Source of the DNA: Anaerolineae bacterium | GTDB taxonomy: Bacteria > Chloroflexota > Anaerolineae > Aggregatilineales > UBA3940 | Direction: 5' to 3' | DNA length: 39,025 nucleotides | Assembly (NCBI GenBank): GCA_016926255.1 | Contig: JAFGOY010000014.1 | Span: 1-39,025 of the forward strand | In this document: piece after piece, positions 1 through 8,732 of the stretch | Layout of the letters: every line of letters starts with the position of its first letter | How positions within the stretch are numbered: position 1 is the stretch's first letter | Notes under the pieces: model-generated | Told to the model about the DNA's origin: nothing | The model's database searches: none | What the model saw: the letters and a program-made list of their open reading frames with translations, nothing else | Position numbers and translations under genes: made by a program

Positions 1-2
1 CC

Positions 3-1367
3 GTCGCCCGCAGCGGTGAGCATCTCGTCATCACCGATACCGACCACCCCCTGCTCAAAGACGTGGCCGACAAACCCGACTGGCAGCCGGTGAAAGCGAT
101 GCTTTGCTTCCCGTTGAAGAGCGCCGGAGAAGTCATCGGCGTGTTCAATATGGCCCTCTCCGAAAGCCAGGACATCACCGAAGAGACCCTCCATTACCTC
201 GACCTGCTGGCGTCTCAGGCAGCGGCAGCGGTCGCTAAAGCGCGTCTCACCGAGGAAATCCGCGCCAGCCGTGACCGCCTCCAGGCGATCCTCAACAGCA
301 TCAACGATGGTATCCTCATGTTCGATATGCAGGGCTACCTGTTGATGGCGAACCGGCGTGTCGAAGATTTACTCGGCCAGCAGTTGACCCATTACGTTAA
401 CCAGCATTTCCTGCATATCTTGAGAGACCTCTCGTCGAGAATGCCCGGCGAAGATTTTTTCTCCCCGAAAAACGGTGTTTCGATTGCCCGCGCTGTCAGG
501 GATAATCCGGGCCAGACTTCAACCCGCGAATACACCATCGAGACAGCTCAACCTCCCAGGGTCATTTCCGAGATAGCACTGCCCGTTTTCGGCTACGACG
601 ACGAAGTCCTGGGGCGTCTTTACATCATGCGCGATGTCTCCCACGAGCGCGAGGTCGAGTTGTACCGCCAGGAAGTCTCCAACATGATCGTCCACGACCT
701 GCGCAGCCCGCTTTCCGGCATCATCACCGGGCTGTACATCGCCATGGCCGAAACCGCCGAACTCAAAGGCCGTGACGGGATTTCCACCCTGGAATCGACC
801 CTGGAGGTATCGCTGAACTCGGCAGAGGCGATGCTCCAACTCGTCGAACAGATTCTGGATGTCAACAAACTGGAAGCAAACGAAGTCCCCCTCATCCTGG
901 AACCGGTCCACCTTCCGGCAATGGCCCAACAAGCGTATGAGAAGTTGAAAAGCACGGCCATCACCAGCGAGATCGAAGTGACGATCAGCGCCCCCGACCA
1001 ACTGCACCCCATTCCTGCCGACGCGGACAAGATCGAACGGGTGATCATCAATCTGCTGGATAATGCGCTCCGCTTCACCCCGCAGGGCGGCCAGGTGCGG
1101 ATCGAGATTGCCGCCGATGGCGGGACACAGCAGGTCAGTATTATCGATACCGGCGACGGCGTACCATTGGAGATCAGGGAACGGATCTTTGAACGCTTCT
1201 TCCAGGGCGCTCCGCACTTGAGAAAACGCGGCCCACGCGGTTCTGGCCTGGGGCTGACGTTTTGCCAGCTTGTTGTTCATGCGCACAATGGCCGCATCTG
1301 GGTTGACGATGGACCGGAAGGCGGCGCGGCATTTCATTTTACACTGCAAAACACCAGCCAATCCTGA
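3..1367 (+). CDS. GAF-PAS sensor histidine kinase, N-terminus cut off by the window edge
   Basis: The frame is open from the first base with no stop, so the gene begins outside the window; an internal GTG at 63 is not a credible start because GAF sequence runs through it. Visible order: tail of a GAF domain (ending near SQAAAAVAKARL), a short helical linker, a PAS domain (starting DRLQAILNSINDGILMF), a HisKA dimerisation domain with H-box IVHDLRSPLSG (phospho-acceptor His at codon 693-695), and a HATPase domain with N-box NLLDNALRFTP, G1 DTGDGVP and G2 GSGLGLTF. All motifs needed for autophosphorylation are present. There is no receiver domain and no response regulator nearby. The PAS-HisKA-HATPase half closely resembles the next gene, 105 bp downstream, so the pair probably arose by duplication. 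The ligand is unknown. The kinase assignment is certain. Confidence 0.93.
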   Translation, partial: VARSGEHLVITDTDHPLLKDVADKPDWQPVKAMLCFPLKSAGEVIGVFNMALSESQDITEETLHYLDLLASQAAAAVAKARLTEEIRASRDRLQAILNSINDGILMFDMQGYLLMANRRVEDLLGQQLTHYVNQHFLHILRDLSSRMPGEDFFSPKNGVSIARAVRDNPGQTSTREYTIETAQPPRVISEIALPVFGYDDEVLGRLYIMRDVSHEREVELYRQEVSNMIVHDLRSPLSGIITGLYIAMAETAELKGRDGISTLESTLEVSLNSAEAMLQLVEQILDVNKLEANEVPLILEPVHLPAMAQQAYEKLKSTAITSEIEVTISAPDQLHPIPADADKIERVIINLLDNALRFTPQGGQVRIEIAADGGTQQVSIIDTGDGVPLEIRERIFERFFQGAPHLRKRGPRGSGLGLTFCQLVVHAHNGRIWVDDGPEGGAAFHFTLQNTSQS

Positions 1368-1472
1368 TTCTGCTGCGATTTAGAAAGAAGCGCACCATTC
1401 GAATTTGCACCGGATAGGCAGTAGTGGGTTTCAGACTGAGCACAGGTGGGAAAATTAGGGTAAGATTACGGT

Positions 1473-4400
1473 ATGGATACGGTTAAAACGCGCGTCAGAA
1501 TTTTCCATTGGGTGCTTGGAATCGGGGGCATCATTCTCGCTGCCGCTTTCTGGCCCAAACTCGCCAGCCAGAATTTCCTGGAATGGCTGGTTCTGGGCTC
1601 CTCGGTGCTGATGGTCGCCCTGCTCCTTTATCTATCCATAAACCTGGGCTGGGGTAAAATCACCTTCCTCCCCGCCGCTGTAATGATGATCTACCTGTCC
1701 CTCGGCCTGAATGTCAGCCTCTTAACCGTAGCTGCCGGGCTGCTGATTGGCTCTCTCTCCCATCTCGTCGAAGAAAACCGGCGGGCCGAATTCGTTGATC
1801 CGCTCTGGTGGCAGACAGTCGGGCGGGTGCTCTACCCGATCGGGCAGTACGGTATCGGATTGGCCGCGGCTGAAACCAGCTATCGCCTGCTGGGTGGCAG
1901 CGCCCCCCTGACGGTCATCAATTCACTGGAAATGCTGCTTCCGGCAGCAATCGTCCCGATTGCCTTTCTGATCACCATCGACGCGATTATTGTTCTCGAA
2001 TTGTGGCTGCGTGATCCGGCGGCCCTCAAGCAAATCAAAGAGACTTACAAGATCGCCCTTGCTATCCAGCTCCTGCCGATGGTGCTTGCTCCCTTCACCG
2101 CGATCACCATTACCCGCCTGGGCCCGCTGACCTTCATCATCTACGAGATCATCGTCATGACTCTCGCACTCGTCGTCAGGCGTCTGATGGTTGCCCAGGA
2201 GCGTCTTCAGAAGCAGGTGACCCGCATTCGTTCCGTCTCGGTAATGAACCAGGCCATCCGCACCTCAATTGACATCGACGAACTGCTCCACAGCGTTTAT
2301 ATCCAGGTTGCCAGCCTGATGAACGTCCGCAACCTGATCATCGTCCTGACCGACCAGCAGAGTGAAACCCGAGAATGGCTGCCGCGCTACCTGATTATCG
2401 ACGGCAAGAAAATCGAGCAGCCGTCCCGCGACTATGTCGACGGGTTTTGCAGGCAGGTGCTCGATACGCAGGTGACGCTCGTCGCCGAGTCGGTCAGCCG
2501 GGCAGCGGCGCGCCTTGTGATCAGCCGCGCACCCAAAGCGCGCACCTGGATGGGCATCCCCCTTCTTTCGTCCGGCACGGTCATCGGGTGTATGGCGACC
2601 TGGTTGGGCGAAGATCAGCAGCCGGAGCGCACCTTTAACGAAGCCGATGTCGACCTGCTGACCACCATCGCTGTTCAGGCAGAAGTCGCGATGCAGAACG
2701 CGCTGCTTTACGAAGGCGCCCAGAAGCACGCGGCACAGTTGGCCCGCCTGAATCAGATCAGCGCGTTGATGAACGCTTCTCTCAACCCGGAGAGCCTGCT
2801 CGAACTGGTGACCGAATCCCTGATCGAGGTTGCCGGGTGTAACAAAGCCGCCATCTACCTGCTGGAACAAAACAAAAGCGACCCCCGGATGCTCCTGACC
2901 TATGCTCAGGGCATCGACGAAGCGCATATCAACACCATCAAGGAGAGCCGCTCGGCAGTCTCCGAGAATGAACGGAAATTGATCCTCGAAGAGGGAACGA
3001 TTATCACCGTTTCCGATATTAAAGATGCCATAATAGACGAAACCAGCAGCGCCCACTACCTCGCCGAGGAGTCCAACCTTATCGCCTACGCCTACGTCCC
3101 TCTTCGCGCCCAGAATCGAAATCTCGGCATGCTCGCCGTCTACTATGATGACATCCACAGCTTTAGCGAGAGCGAGATCGAGCTGCTGGTGACGTTTGCG
3201 AACCAGGCCGCTCTCGCGGTGACCAACGCCCGCATCTACCAGCAGGTTGACCTCCAGCTTGCGCGGCGCATCGGCCAGATCGTCCAGATGTCGGATATCA
3301 GCCAGCGCCTCAGCGCGACGCTCGACCTTGAAGCGATCTTTAAGCTGATCATCGATTCGGCCATCGATGGGTGCAGCGCCGATGCCGGTGTGCTCGTTCT
3401 GGCCGGTGACCCGGAAACCGGCTACCAGCAGGACAGTCAGCCGCATATGGTCGCCTGGCGGGGCTTCGACCCGGCCAACTCCACGCGGGCCCCGCACCGC
3501 ATCGCCGAAGAACTGGCAATCGGCGACGTGATGGAAAAGGGCGAAACGCGGATTTCCACCTCCGACGATCCCAAGACTTCCAACCCGCGCTCGCAGCTCA
3601 CTGTCCCGGTGCTGCTCGAAGGCAAGGTAATCGGCGCGATGGCACTGGAGAGCAATTCGGCCAATGCCTTCAACCAAGAAGACCTCAGCTTTGTCAGCCA
3701 GCTTGCGATCCAGGCCGCGGTCGCCATTCGTAATGCGCAGCTTTATCGCAACGTGCAGGTCGTCCGTGACCGTCTGCACGCGATCCTCGACACCTCGAAC
3801 GACGGCCTGTTGATGATCGACCCGAAGATGCGGATCGTCATGACCAACACCCGGATGGGCGAATTCTGGGATTTCGCCCGCAGCGACTTTGTCCCCCGTT
3901 CACCCGACCAGTTCATCGCCGATCCGTTAAGCTCGTTGGGCGAAGGGTTGGGTTACAAAGAGGGCGAACTGGCCTTGTTGATCAAAACAGGGATCAACAA
4001 CCCCGGTATGGAAGCCAAGACCGATCTGTATACCACCCGGCCCCAGCAGGGCCGGTCGCAGCGCTATGTCGAGCGGGTTGTTTCCCCGGTCCGTGACGAA
4101 CGCGGGGCCTTTATCGGCCTGCTTTTGCTTTTCCGCGATGTCACCGAGCAGAAAGAACTGGAAGAAGCCCGTCAGAACCTGACCAGTATGATCGTTCACG
4201 AACTGCGCTCGCCGCTTCAGGCGGTGATGGGCAGCATGAGCCTCATCCACAGGGCTACCCCGGAAAAAGACCCGGTGATCGAACAGGCCACCGAAGTCAG
4301 CCAGCGGGCGGTCAAGAAACTGCTCAACCTCGTCAACAACATGCTCGACGTCTCGCGCATGGAACAGGGCGAGATGGTTCTCGATACCGGTGCCGAGGAA

Positions 4401-5102
4401 GTGATCGACATCGTCAAGGATGTCACCGAAGAGATCATGCCGCTCGCCAAAGAGATGAACGCGATGGTCAACATGGAGATACCCGGTTCCCTGCCAAAAG
4501 TGCGCGTTGACCGGGATATGATCGAGCGGGTGGCGATCAACCTGCTCGACAATGCCCTGAAGTACACCGATCCGGGTACCCTCGTTTCGATTGGTGCGGA
4601 GCTGCGTCCGCCTGAAATCGGAACGAAAGGGCCTTCCGATTCGACTCAGCAGTTGGATAAGGATATCCTGAAACACACGATGGTCGAAGTCTTCGTCACC
4701 GATAACGGGCCTGGGGTGCCCGACGAATACAAAGAACTGATTTTCGACCAGTTCTCACAAATCCCCGGCAGGAAAGGCCGCCGCCGCAGTGCAGGTCTCG
4801 GCCTGTCATTCTGCAAACTGGCGATTGAATCACATGGGGGGCGCATCTGGGTAGAAGACAACCCGGCGGGCGGCAGTGTCTTTCGCTTCACGCTGCCCGT
4901 CGTCGGTCGGGAGGATAAAGCCGCCAGTGACGAGAACGCGCTGGTCGTCCCGAAAAGCGAGGACGCCAAAACCAGTGCCGGGGGCAAAACCGAAACTGAG
5001 ACTGAGACCGAAACCGAAGCCGGGGCAGAGACTAAGGCCGAAACCGAAGCCAGAACTAAAGCTGAGACAGCTGATACCGGGAAAACCGGGGGAAAAGAAT
5101 AA
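1473..5102 (+). CDS. Membrane-bound multi-GAF/PAS sensor histidine kinase
   Basis: The 1209-residue protein starts with about seven or eight hydrophobic segments (residues ~10-240), a membrane sensor resembling MASE-type domains in layout, though I cannot name the family. Three GAF domains follow (~255-412, ~420-592, ~600-760), then PAS (~765-890), HisKA with IVHELRSPLQA (His909), and HATPase with NLLDNALKYT (~1023), DNGPGVP (~1077) and AGLGLSF (~1107). After the catalytic domain is a ~65-residue tail containing a low-complexity Thr/Glu/Ala/Lys stretch built on a TETE repeat, absent from the preceding paralogue. No receiver domain is fused. ATG at 1473 follows only a weak purine stretch. Tandem placement after another kinase suggests the two may sense different signals and feed one regulator elsewhere; that is inference. 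Confidence 0.93.
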   Translation: MDTVKTRVRIFHWVLGIGGIILAAAFWPKLASQNFLEWLVLGSSVLMVALLLYLSINLGWGKITFLPAAVMMIYLSLGLNVSLLTVAAGLLIGSLSHLVEENRRAEFVDPLWWQTVGRVLYPIGQYGIGLAAAETSYRLLGGSAPLTVINSLEMLLPAAIVPIAFLITIDAIIVLELWLRDPAALKQIKETYKIALAIQLLPMVLAPFTAITITRLGPLTFIIYEIIVMTLALVVRRLMVAQERLQKQVTRIRSVSVMNQAIRTSIDIDELLHSVYIQVASLMNVRNLIIVLTDQQSETREWLPRYLIIDGKKIEQPSRDYVDGFCRQVLDTQVTLVAESVSRAAARLVISRAPKARTWMGIPLLSSGTVIGCMATWLGEDQQPERTFNEADVDLLTTIAVQAEVAMQNALLYEGAQKHAAQLARLNQISALMNASLNPESLLELVTESLIEVAGCNKAAIYLLEQNKSDPRMLLTYAQGIDEAHINTIKESRSAVSENERKLILEEGTIITVSDIKDAIIDETSSAHYLAEESNLIAYAYVPLRAQNRNLGMLAVYYDDIHSFSESEIELLVTFANQAALAVTNARIYQQVDLQLARRIGQIVQMSDISQRLSATLDLEAIFKLIIDSAIDGCSADAGVLVLAGDPETGYQQDSQPHMVAWRGFDPANSTRAPHRIAEELAIGDVMEKGETRISTSDDPKTSNPRSQLTVPVLLEGKVIGAMALESNSANAFNQEDLSFVSQLAIQAAVAIRNAQLYRNVQVVRDRLHAILDTSNDGLLMIDPKMRIVMTNTRMGEFWDFARSDFVPRSPDQFIADPLSSLGEGLGYKEGELALLIKTGINNPGMEAKTDLYTTRPQQGRSQRYVERVVSPVRDERGAFIGLLLLFRDVTEQKELEEARQNLTSMIVHELRSPLQAVMGSMSLIHRATPEKDPVIEQATEVSQRAVKKLLNLVNNMLDVSRMEQGEMVLDTGAEEVIDIVKDVTEEIMPLAKEMNAMVNMEIPGSLPKVRVDRDMIERVAINLLDNALKYTDPGTLVSIGAELRPPEIGTKGPSDSTQQLDKDILKHTMVEVFVTDNGPGVPDEYKELIFDQFSQIPGRKGRRRSAGLGLSFCKLAIESHGGRIWVEDNPAGGSVFRFTLPVVGREDKAASDENALVVPKSEDAKTSAGGKTETETETETEAGAETKAETEARTKAETADTGKTGGKE

Positions 5103-5112
5103 AAAGCCCGGT

Positions 5113-5400
5113 CTACAAACCCGGCAGGCGGCGCTGCTTCTCCGATGGCTTACGGAACACGGTCACGCGGCGCGGACGGGCCAGCTTGCGCAGGTTCTCG
5201 ATCACGTGACTGTAGGTTCGGCGGTAACCGGCGGCTTTCAGGTATCCCTCGATGACGTAGGGCGGCACCTCAAGCAGCAGCACCTCAAAAACGCGGCTCG
5301 CGTCGTTGAGATAGGCGTTGTACGTGCTGCTCGCGATCTCTTCCTGATCCCGTCGTTCAGCCAGCCATTCCTCGTAGCGATGCAGGACTGTCGAAGCCAT
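5113..5400 (-). CDS. Small conserved-looking protein of unknown function
   Basis: About 95 residues, convergent with the histidine kinase and separated from its stop by 10 bp. I prefer the ATG at 5400 because AAGGAG lies just upstream; an in-frame GTG at 5415 would include that SD. The protein is rich in charged residues, with a predicted helical N-terminal half (EEWLAERRDQEEIASSTY) and a basic C-terminus (RKLARPRRVTVFRKPSEKQR). There is no signal peptide or membrane segment. The basic tail would suit nucleic-acid binding, but I recognise no family and assign no function. A good SD and coding-like composition support it as real. Confidence 0.6.
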   Translation of the reverse strand: MASTVLHRYEEWLAERRDQEEIASSTYNAYLNDASRVFEVLLLEVPPYVIEGYLKAAGYRRTYSHVIENLRKLARPRRVTVFRKPSEKQRRLPGL

Positions 5401-5483
5401 AGGCGCTCCTTCCACACAAGCACCTCTGTCGGGTAATGAACCGGTGCAGTTCCCAAAAGAAATGCCTTCGGTTTGATATTTTC

Positions 5484-5492
5484 AGTATAGCA
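5484..5492 (-). promoter_or_regulatory. Possible extended -10 promoter for the small gene
   Basis: On the minus strand TGCTATACT reads as an extended -10 element (TG-n-TATACT), 84 bp upstream of the ATG at 5400. No good -35 is visible. Position and orientation fit; otherwise unsupported. Confidence 0.3.
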
Positions 5493-5540
5493 TAACTGGA
5501 TTTTTGTGGCCGGAGCGTCGACGCTTATTGTACAGCCGGG

Positions 5541-5566
5541 CGTAGGGGCGAGGCTTGCCCTCGCTC
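5541..5566. repeat. GTAGGGGC-type palindromic repeat, copy 1
   Basis: GTAGGG is followed by the hairpin GCGAGG-CTTGC-CCTCGC (5548-5564). It belongs to a family seen also near 8603, 21831 and 33801, in which flanks such as GTAGGG...GCCC are kept while the palindrome sequence differs. It lies in the 190-bp gap between the small gene and the acyltransferase. Confidence 0.6.
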
Positions 5567-5590
5567 AATCCTCACGTTCTTCTATAAGAC

Positions 5591-6262
5591 TCAAGTATTG
5601 ACCAGCGGATGTTCCCGATATATCCCCCGGTACTCCTCCGGGAGCAGCCGCGCCAGAGAGATCATTACCTGCTCGGTCAGATCGGTTAATTGATCGGCGC
5701 GCACACGGCCTTCGGCCAGCCAGAAGGGTTCGCCAAAGCGGACGAATACATCGGCCCGGCGAAGGTGCTTGATCGACGGGATGATGTTCTCCACGCCCCA
5801 GATCACCACCGGTTGAACCGGCACCCCGGCCCGTGTTGCCAGGAACGCCGCGCCGTCTTTCCCGTTCGAGAGTTCCCCGGTCTTGCTGCGTGTCCCCTCG
5901 ACCGCCACCGCCAGCGGTTGGCCGTCCTCCAGCACGTTGAGTGCCTGCCGCAGCGCGTCCCGGTCGACCTCGCCCCGGTTGATGAAGATCGCGCCGAGGA
6001 CTTTCAGCAGCGGCCCGAAGACATGCTTCTCATATTTTTCGGCGGCCAGCGGGCGGGGAATGCGCGGCAGGTTAGTGCCGATCACCGGCGTGTCGAAGTA
6101 GTGGAGATGGTTGCTCACGTAGATGAACGGGCCGTCTTCGGGGACGTTCTCAACCCCTTCGACATGGATACGTGAAAACATCCTGACGAGCAAACGCATT
6201 AATCTTATGGTGGGCTTGTGCAGCCATGTACGTCGGGGGTATCGGATATCCTGGTGAACCAT
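5591..6262 (-). CDS. 1-acyl-sn-glycerol-3-phosphate acyltransferase family protein (PlsC-like)
   Basis: Predicted to transfer an acyl chain to lysophosphatidic acid or a related acceptor in membrane phospholipid synthesis. Visible family motifs in order: NHLHYFD (the HX4D catalytic motif), FINRGEVDRDALRQ (block II, acceptor binding), VEGTRSKTGEL (block III, EGTRS) and a downstream VPVQPVVIWG block. Length (223 residues) is normal. The enzyme probably sits at the inner membrane face; the N-terminus is amphipathic and basic, not a clear transmembrane helix. ATG at 6262 is preceded by GAGGAG; an in-frame ATG at 6274 has no SD and would give four more residues. Acyl-acceptor specificity cannot be read from sequence. 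The 182 bp upstream to the next gene is AT-rich and contains no gene I can support. Confidence 0.9.
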   Translation of the reverse strand: MVHQDIRYPRRTWLHKPTIRLMRLLVRMFSRIHVEGVENVPEDGPFIYVSNHLHYFDTPVIGTNLPRIPRPLAAEKYEKHVFGPLLKVLGAIFINRGEVDRDALRQALNVLEDGQPLAVAVEGTRSKTGELSNGKDGAAFLATRAGVPVQPVVIWGVENIIPSIKHLRRADVFVRFGEPFWLAEGRVRADQLTDLTEQVMISLARLLPEEYRGIYREHPLVNT

Positions 6263-6444
6263 TAGTCTCCTCATGCGGCGGTCGAAAATCCGCAGGTGTT
6301 TCTGTTTGTATAACGCTTTTTGATGCGATATGTTGCGTTATAACCCGATAACGATCTATCCGTAAGTCGTTTTGCACGATTCGTTATCTTTCCGAAATGA
6401 ACGAAGTGAATTTACAGATAGTAGTGAAGATACCTCACTGACAC

Positions 6445-7422
6445 CTATAGATCGAACGCCCGCCTCACTGCCCGGCAGATTGCCAGGCTGATCCACAATC
6501 CCGGCTTCGGATCGCCCGCCCCTTTCAGCAGATTGAGTTTCCACGCGCCGGTAGTTAACTGCCGGTCGACAAACCAGTCGATCACCTCCTGAATGGGCCG
6601 GTTTCCCGCGTCGAAGCCCAGCCGGGTCAGCGAATCGAACGCCGACAGCAGATCGGTGAACCAGAACGGGAACGTAAACCGGTACCAGAAATCCTCGCCC
6701 TGCCTGCCGGGATATTCGCCCCGTTTAAACAGGCGCGTCATCAGGTATCGTCCGGCCTGCTGCGCCGCTTCGTGATCCCGATAGCGCGGATGCGCGGCGA
6801 AGGCCCGCAGCACGCAGCCGGTCACCAAGTGTGAGTTGGGTTTGCCCCGGTCGGGCTGGATCAGATCGGAGAACATGTTCTCCCGGCTGAGCTTCTCCCC
6901 TGCCGTCAGCGCCGGGATCGCCCAGCCGCCGCCCGCCTGCCGGATCGCGAGCAGCCAATCGAATCCTTTCTCGATACGCGGATCGTCGCCGTACCCGGCC
7001 TTGATCAGCAGTTCCATGATCCCGCCGCTGTAGTTCGGCGTGTACTGAGTCCCATAGATACCCCGGAAGTCGCCCTCCCCCGTCTGGAATTCGAACAGGA
7101 ATTCTGCCGCCTTTTGCAGCGGCGGATGATCGCGCGTCATTCCATACTTTTCGACCAGCACCCCCACCTGTCGATATGTTTCGATCTGGTCGTAGTTTTC
7201 CTCCGTCCTGACCTCGTCCTTCCCACCCGGATACTTCCACGATCCGTCGTCCCGCTGTTTCCTCAGAATCTTTTCCACGTAGGACAGCGCCCACAGATCG
7301 TCGACCGGGCCGGGGTCTTCGTCCAGCAGGTCACGGCGGGTGAAATACACCAGCGCCGGGTTGCCCGATTCGAGCAGCGGCCCGACCGGGTCGTATCGAA
7401 AACATGATCGCCAATTGCCCAT
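6445..7422 (-). CDS. Alpha/alpha-toroid (prenyltransferase/terpene-cyclase-fold) protein, copy 1
   Basis: The 325-residue protein is built of repeated helical pairs with QW-like signatures: QRDDGSWKYPGG, QTGEGDFRGIYG, IRQAGGGWAIP, TTGAWKL. This is the pattern of the alpha/alpha-toroid superfamily (squalene-hopene cyclases, prenyltransferases, pectate-lyase-like). The cyclase DXDD motif is absent and it is about half the length of a squalene-hopene cyclase, so it is not a complete triterpene cyclase. There is no signal peptide. A paralogue lies at 24223-25242; both begin with the same pattern (P-x-LLE..NP-x-V-x-YF-x-RDL). ATG at 7422 is preceded by AAGGAG. It is divergent from the glycosyltransferase with only 45 bp between starts, so the two may share a control region. 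Biochemical function unknown. Confidence 0.8.
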   Translation of the reverse strand: MGNWRSCFRYDPVGPLLESGNPALVYFTRRDLLDEDPGPVDDLWALSYVEKILRKQRDDGSWKYPGGKDEVRTEENYDQIETYRQVGVLVEKYGMTRDHPPLQKAAEFLFEFQTGEGDFRGIYGTQYTPNYSGGIMELLIKAGYGDDPRIEKGFDWLLAIRQAGGGWAIPALTAGEKLSRENMFSDLIQPDRGKPNSHLVTGCVLRAFAAHPRYRDHEAAQQAGRYLMTRLFKRGEYPGRQGEDFWYRFTFPFWFTDLLSAFDSLTRLGFDAGNRPIQEVIDWFVDRQLTTGAWKLNLLKGAGDPKPGLWISLAICRAVRRAFDL

Positions 7423-7467
7423 CGTCGTCTCCTTTTCGGGTGTGTCATTTCAGGATACACTCAACTC

Positions 7468-8601
7468 ATGAAAGTAACCATCGATGTTTCAGCCGCCATC
7501 AACGGGAAGGCCGGGCTGGGTCGCTACGCGGCATCGCTCGCCGGAGCCATCGCCGCCGAGCATCCCGGCAGTGTTCAACTCTTTGCCAACCGCACCCCAC
7601 AATCGACCATCCCCCCCACCCTTGCCGATCTCCCCCTGGAAACCGTCGGCGCCGGGTACAAGCCCTGGCGGATGGCCGTCTGGGTCGGCCAGATGTTCAA
7701 GGTCGCTTACAACCGCGCCGCCGCCGGTTCCGATCTCTACCACGCGACCGAGCACCTGCTCCCGCCAGTCAAAAACGTCCCCACCGTCCTGACCGTCCAC
7801 GACCTGATCTTCAATCTGTTTCCGCAGCATCACAAGCGGCTCAACTACTGGTATCTCAATGCCGCGATGCCCCTCTATGTCAAACGCGCCAACCACGTGA
7901 TCGCCATCAGCGAGTCGACCAAACGCGACCTGATGCGGCTGTACGGCACGCCGGAGGAGAAGATCAGCGTCGTCTACGAGGCCGCCGCCCCGCACTTCAA
8001 GCCCCAATCCGCCGATAGCATCGCGGCGGTTCGCCAGAAATACGATCTCCCCGACCGCTACCTGCTGTCGGTCGGCACCATCGAACCGCGCAAGAACCTT
8101 GCCCGGCTGGTCGAGGTGCTGTCGGTCGTACGCCATGAGCACCCCAACCTGAAGCTCGTCATCGCCGGGTCGCAGGGCTGGCTGGTCGAGAGTTTTTTCG
8201 AGGCGCTCGACCGCTTCGACCAGCGCGACGCGGTGATCATCACTGGCTTCGTCCCCGAAGACGATCTCCCCCCGCTCTATGCCGGTGCGACTGTCGCCGT
8301 TCTCGCTTCGCTCTACGAGGGGTTTGGATTACCCGTCCTGGAGGCGATGGCCTGCGGTACACCCATCGCCTGCTCCTCGACTTCCAGCGTTGGCGAGATT
8401 GCCGGGAACGCCGCGCTGACCTTCGACCCCGAATGCCCCGGCGAGATCACCGCCGCGCTGCGCCAACTGCTCAACGACCCCGCCCTGTGTGACGATCTGC
8501 GCGAGAAGGGCCTCGCCCACGCCGATCGATTCTCGTGGCAGCGTGCCGCCCGCGAAACCTGGGCGGTATATGAGAAAGCCATCAATCAAATCGGGTCGTA
8601 G
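7468..8601 (+). CDS. Family 4 glycosyltransferase (GT-B, retaining)
   Basis: Predicted cytoplasmic glycosyltransferase transferring a sugar from a nucleotide-sugar donor to a glycan or lipid acceptor. The N-terminal Rossmann half carries an acceptor-side pattern (STKRDLMRLYGTPEEK). The C-terminal half has VGTIEPRKNLARLVEV, the donor-binding loop GFVPEDDLPPLYAGA and the EX7E motif in YEGFGLPVLEAM. Length (377) is typical for GT4 enzymes related to mannosyl- and rhamnosyltransferases. No SD is obvious; translation may begin from a weakly led message. A homologue lies at 11518-12669 with the two HEAT genes and a phosphorylase between them. Donor and acceptor are not predictable. Confidence 0.93.
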   Translation: MKVTIDVSAAINGKAGLGRYAASLAGAIAAEHPGSVQLFANRTPQSTIPPTLADLPLETVGAGYKPWRMAVWVGQMFKVAYNRAAAGSDLYHATEHLLPPVKNVPTVLTVHDLIFNLFPQHHKRLNYWYLNAAMPLYVKRANHVIAISESTKRDLMRLYGTPEEKISVVYEAAAPHFKPQSADSIAAVRQKYDLPDRYLLSVGTIEPRKNLARLVEVLSVVRHEHPNLKLVIAGSQGWLVESFFEALDRFDQRDAVIITGFVPEDDLPPLYAGATVAVLASLYEGFGLPVLEAMACGTPIACSSTSSVGEIAGNAALTFDPECPGEITAALRQLLNDPALCDDLREKGLAHADRFSWQRAARETWAVYEKAINQIGS

Positions 8602-8602
8602 G

Positions 8603-8623
8603 GGGTACAGCGTTGCTGTGCCC
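8603..8623. repeat. GTAGGGG-type palindromic repeat, copy 2
   Basis: Directly after the glycosyltransferase stop (8601) is a 9-bp stem with one wobble: GGGTACAGC-GTT-GCTGTGCCC, flanked by GTAGG and GCCAGTCG. The same GCCAGTCG flank follows the copy at 33801. It may act as a 3'-end hairpin, but it lacks a T-run. Confidence 0.6.
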
Positions 8624-8660
8624 GCCAGTCGCCCACGCAGCCGGAAGACCGGCTGCCAGA

Positions 8661-8720
8661 GACCTATCGTTTTTAGCCCGGTGCTTTAGCGCCGGGAATC
8701 GGAGGATTTCATCCTCCGAA
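8661..8720. repeat. TTTAGCCCGG palindromic repeat, copy 1 (two hairpins)
   Basis: TTTTAGCCCGG begins a hairpin CCCGGTGC-TTTA-GCGCCGGG (8677-8696, one wobble), followed by a second perfect hairpin CGGAGGAT-TTC-ATCCTCCG (8700-8718). The same first hairpin recurs at 14511-14535 and, interrupted, at 18461-18667. The second stem ends 14 bp before the ATG of the first HEAT gene, so it would lie in that gene's leader if transcribed with the glycosyltransferase. Confidence 0.75.
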
Positions 8721-8732
8721 TTGCAACCACCC

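Noticed and set aside
2265-3779. Long open frame on the minus strand opposite the second histidine kinase
   Set aside because: The plus strand encodes clear GAF domains here; the reverse frame lacks any recognisable motif and is a by-product of G+C-rich codon use.
5078-5125. Terminator between the convergent kinase and small gene
   Set aside because: The CCCGG/CCGGG segments allow only a 4-6 bp stem with a long A-rich loop; mainly direct repeats of CCCGG.
8613-8732. N-terminal extension of the first HEAT protein back to 8613
   Set aside because: It would translate both palindromic repeats and lacks an SD; the ATG at 8733 gives a normal protein start.
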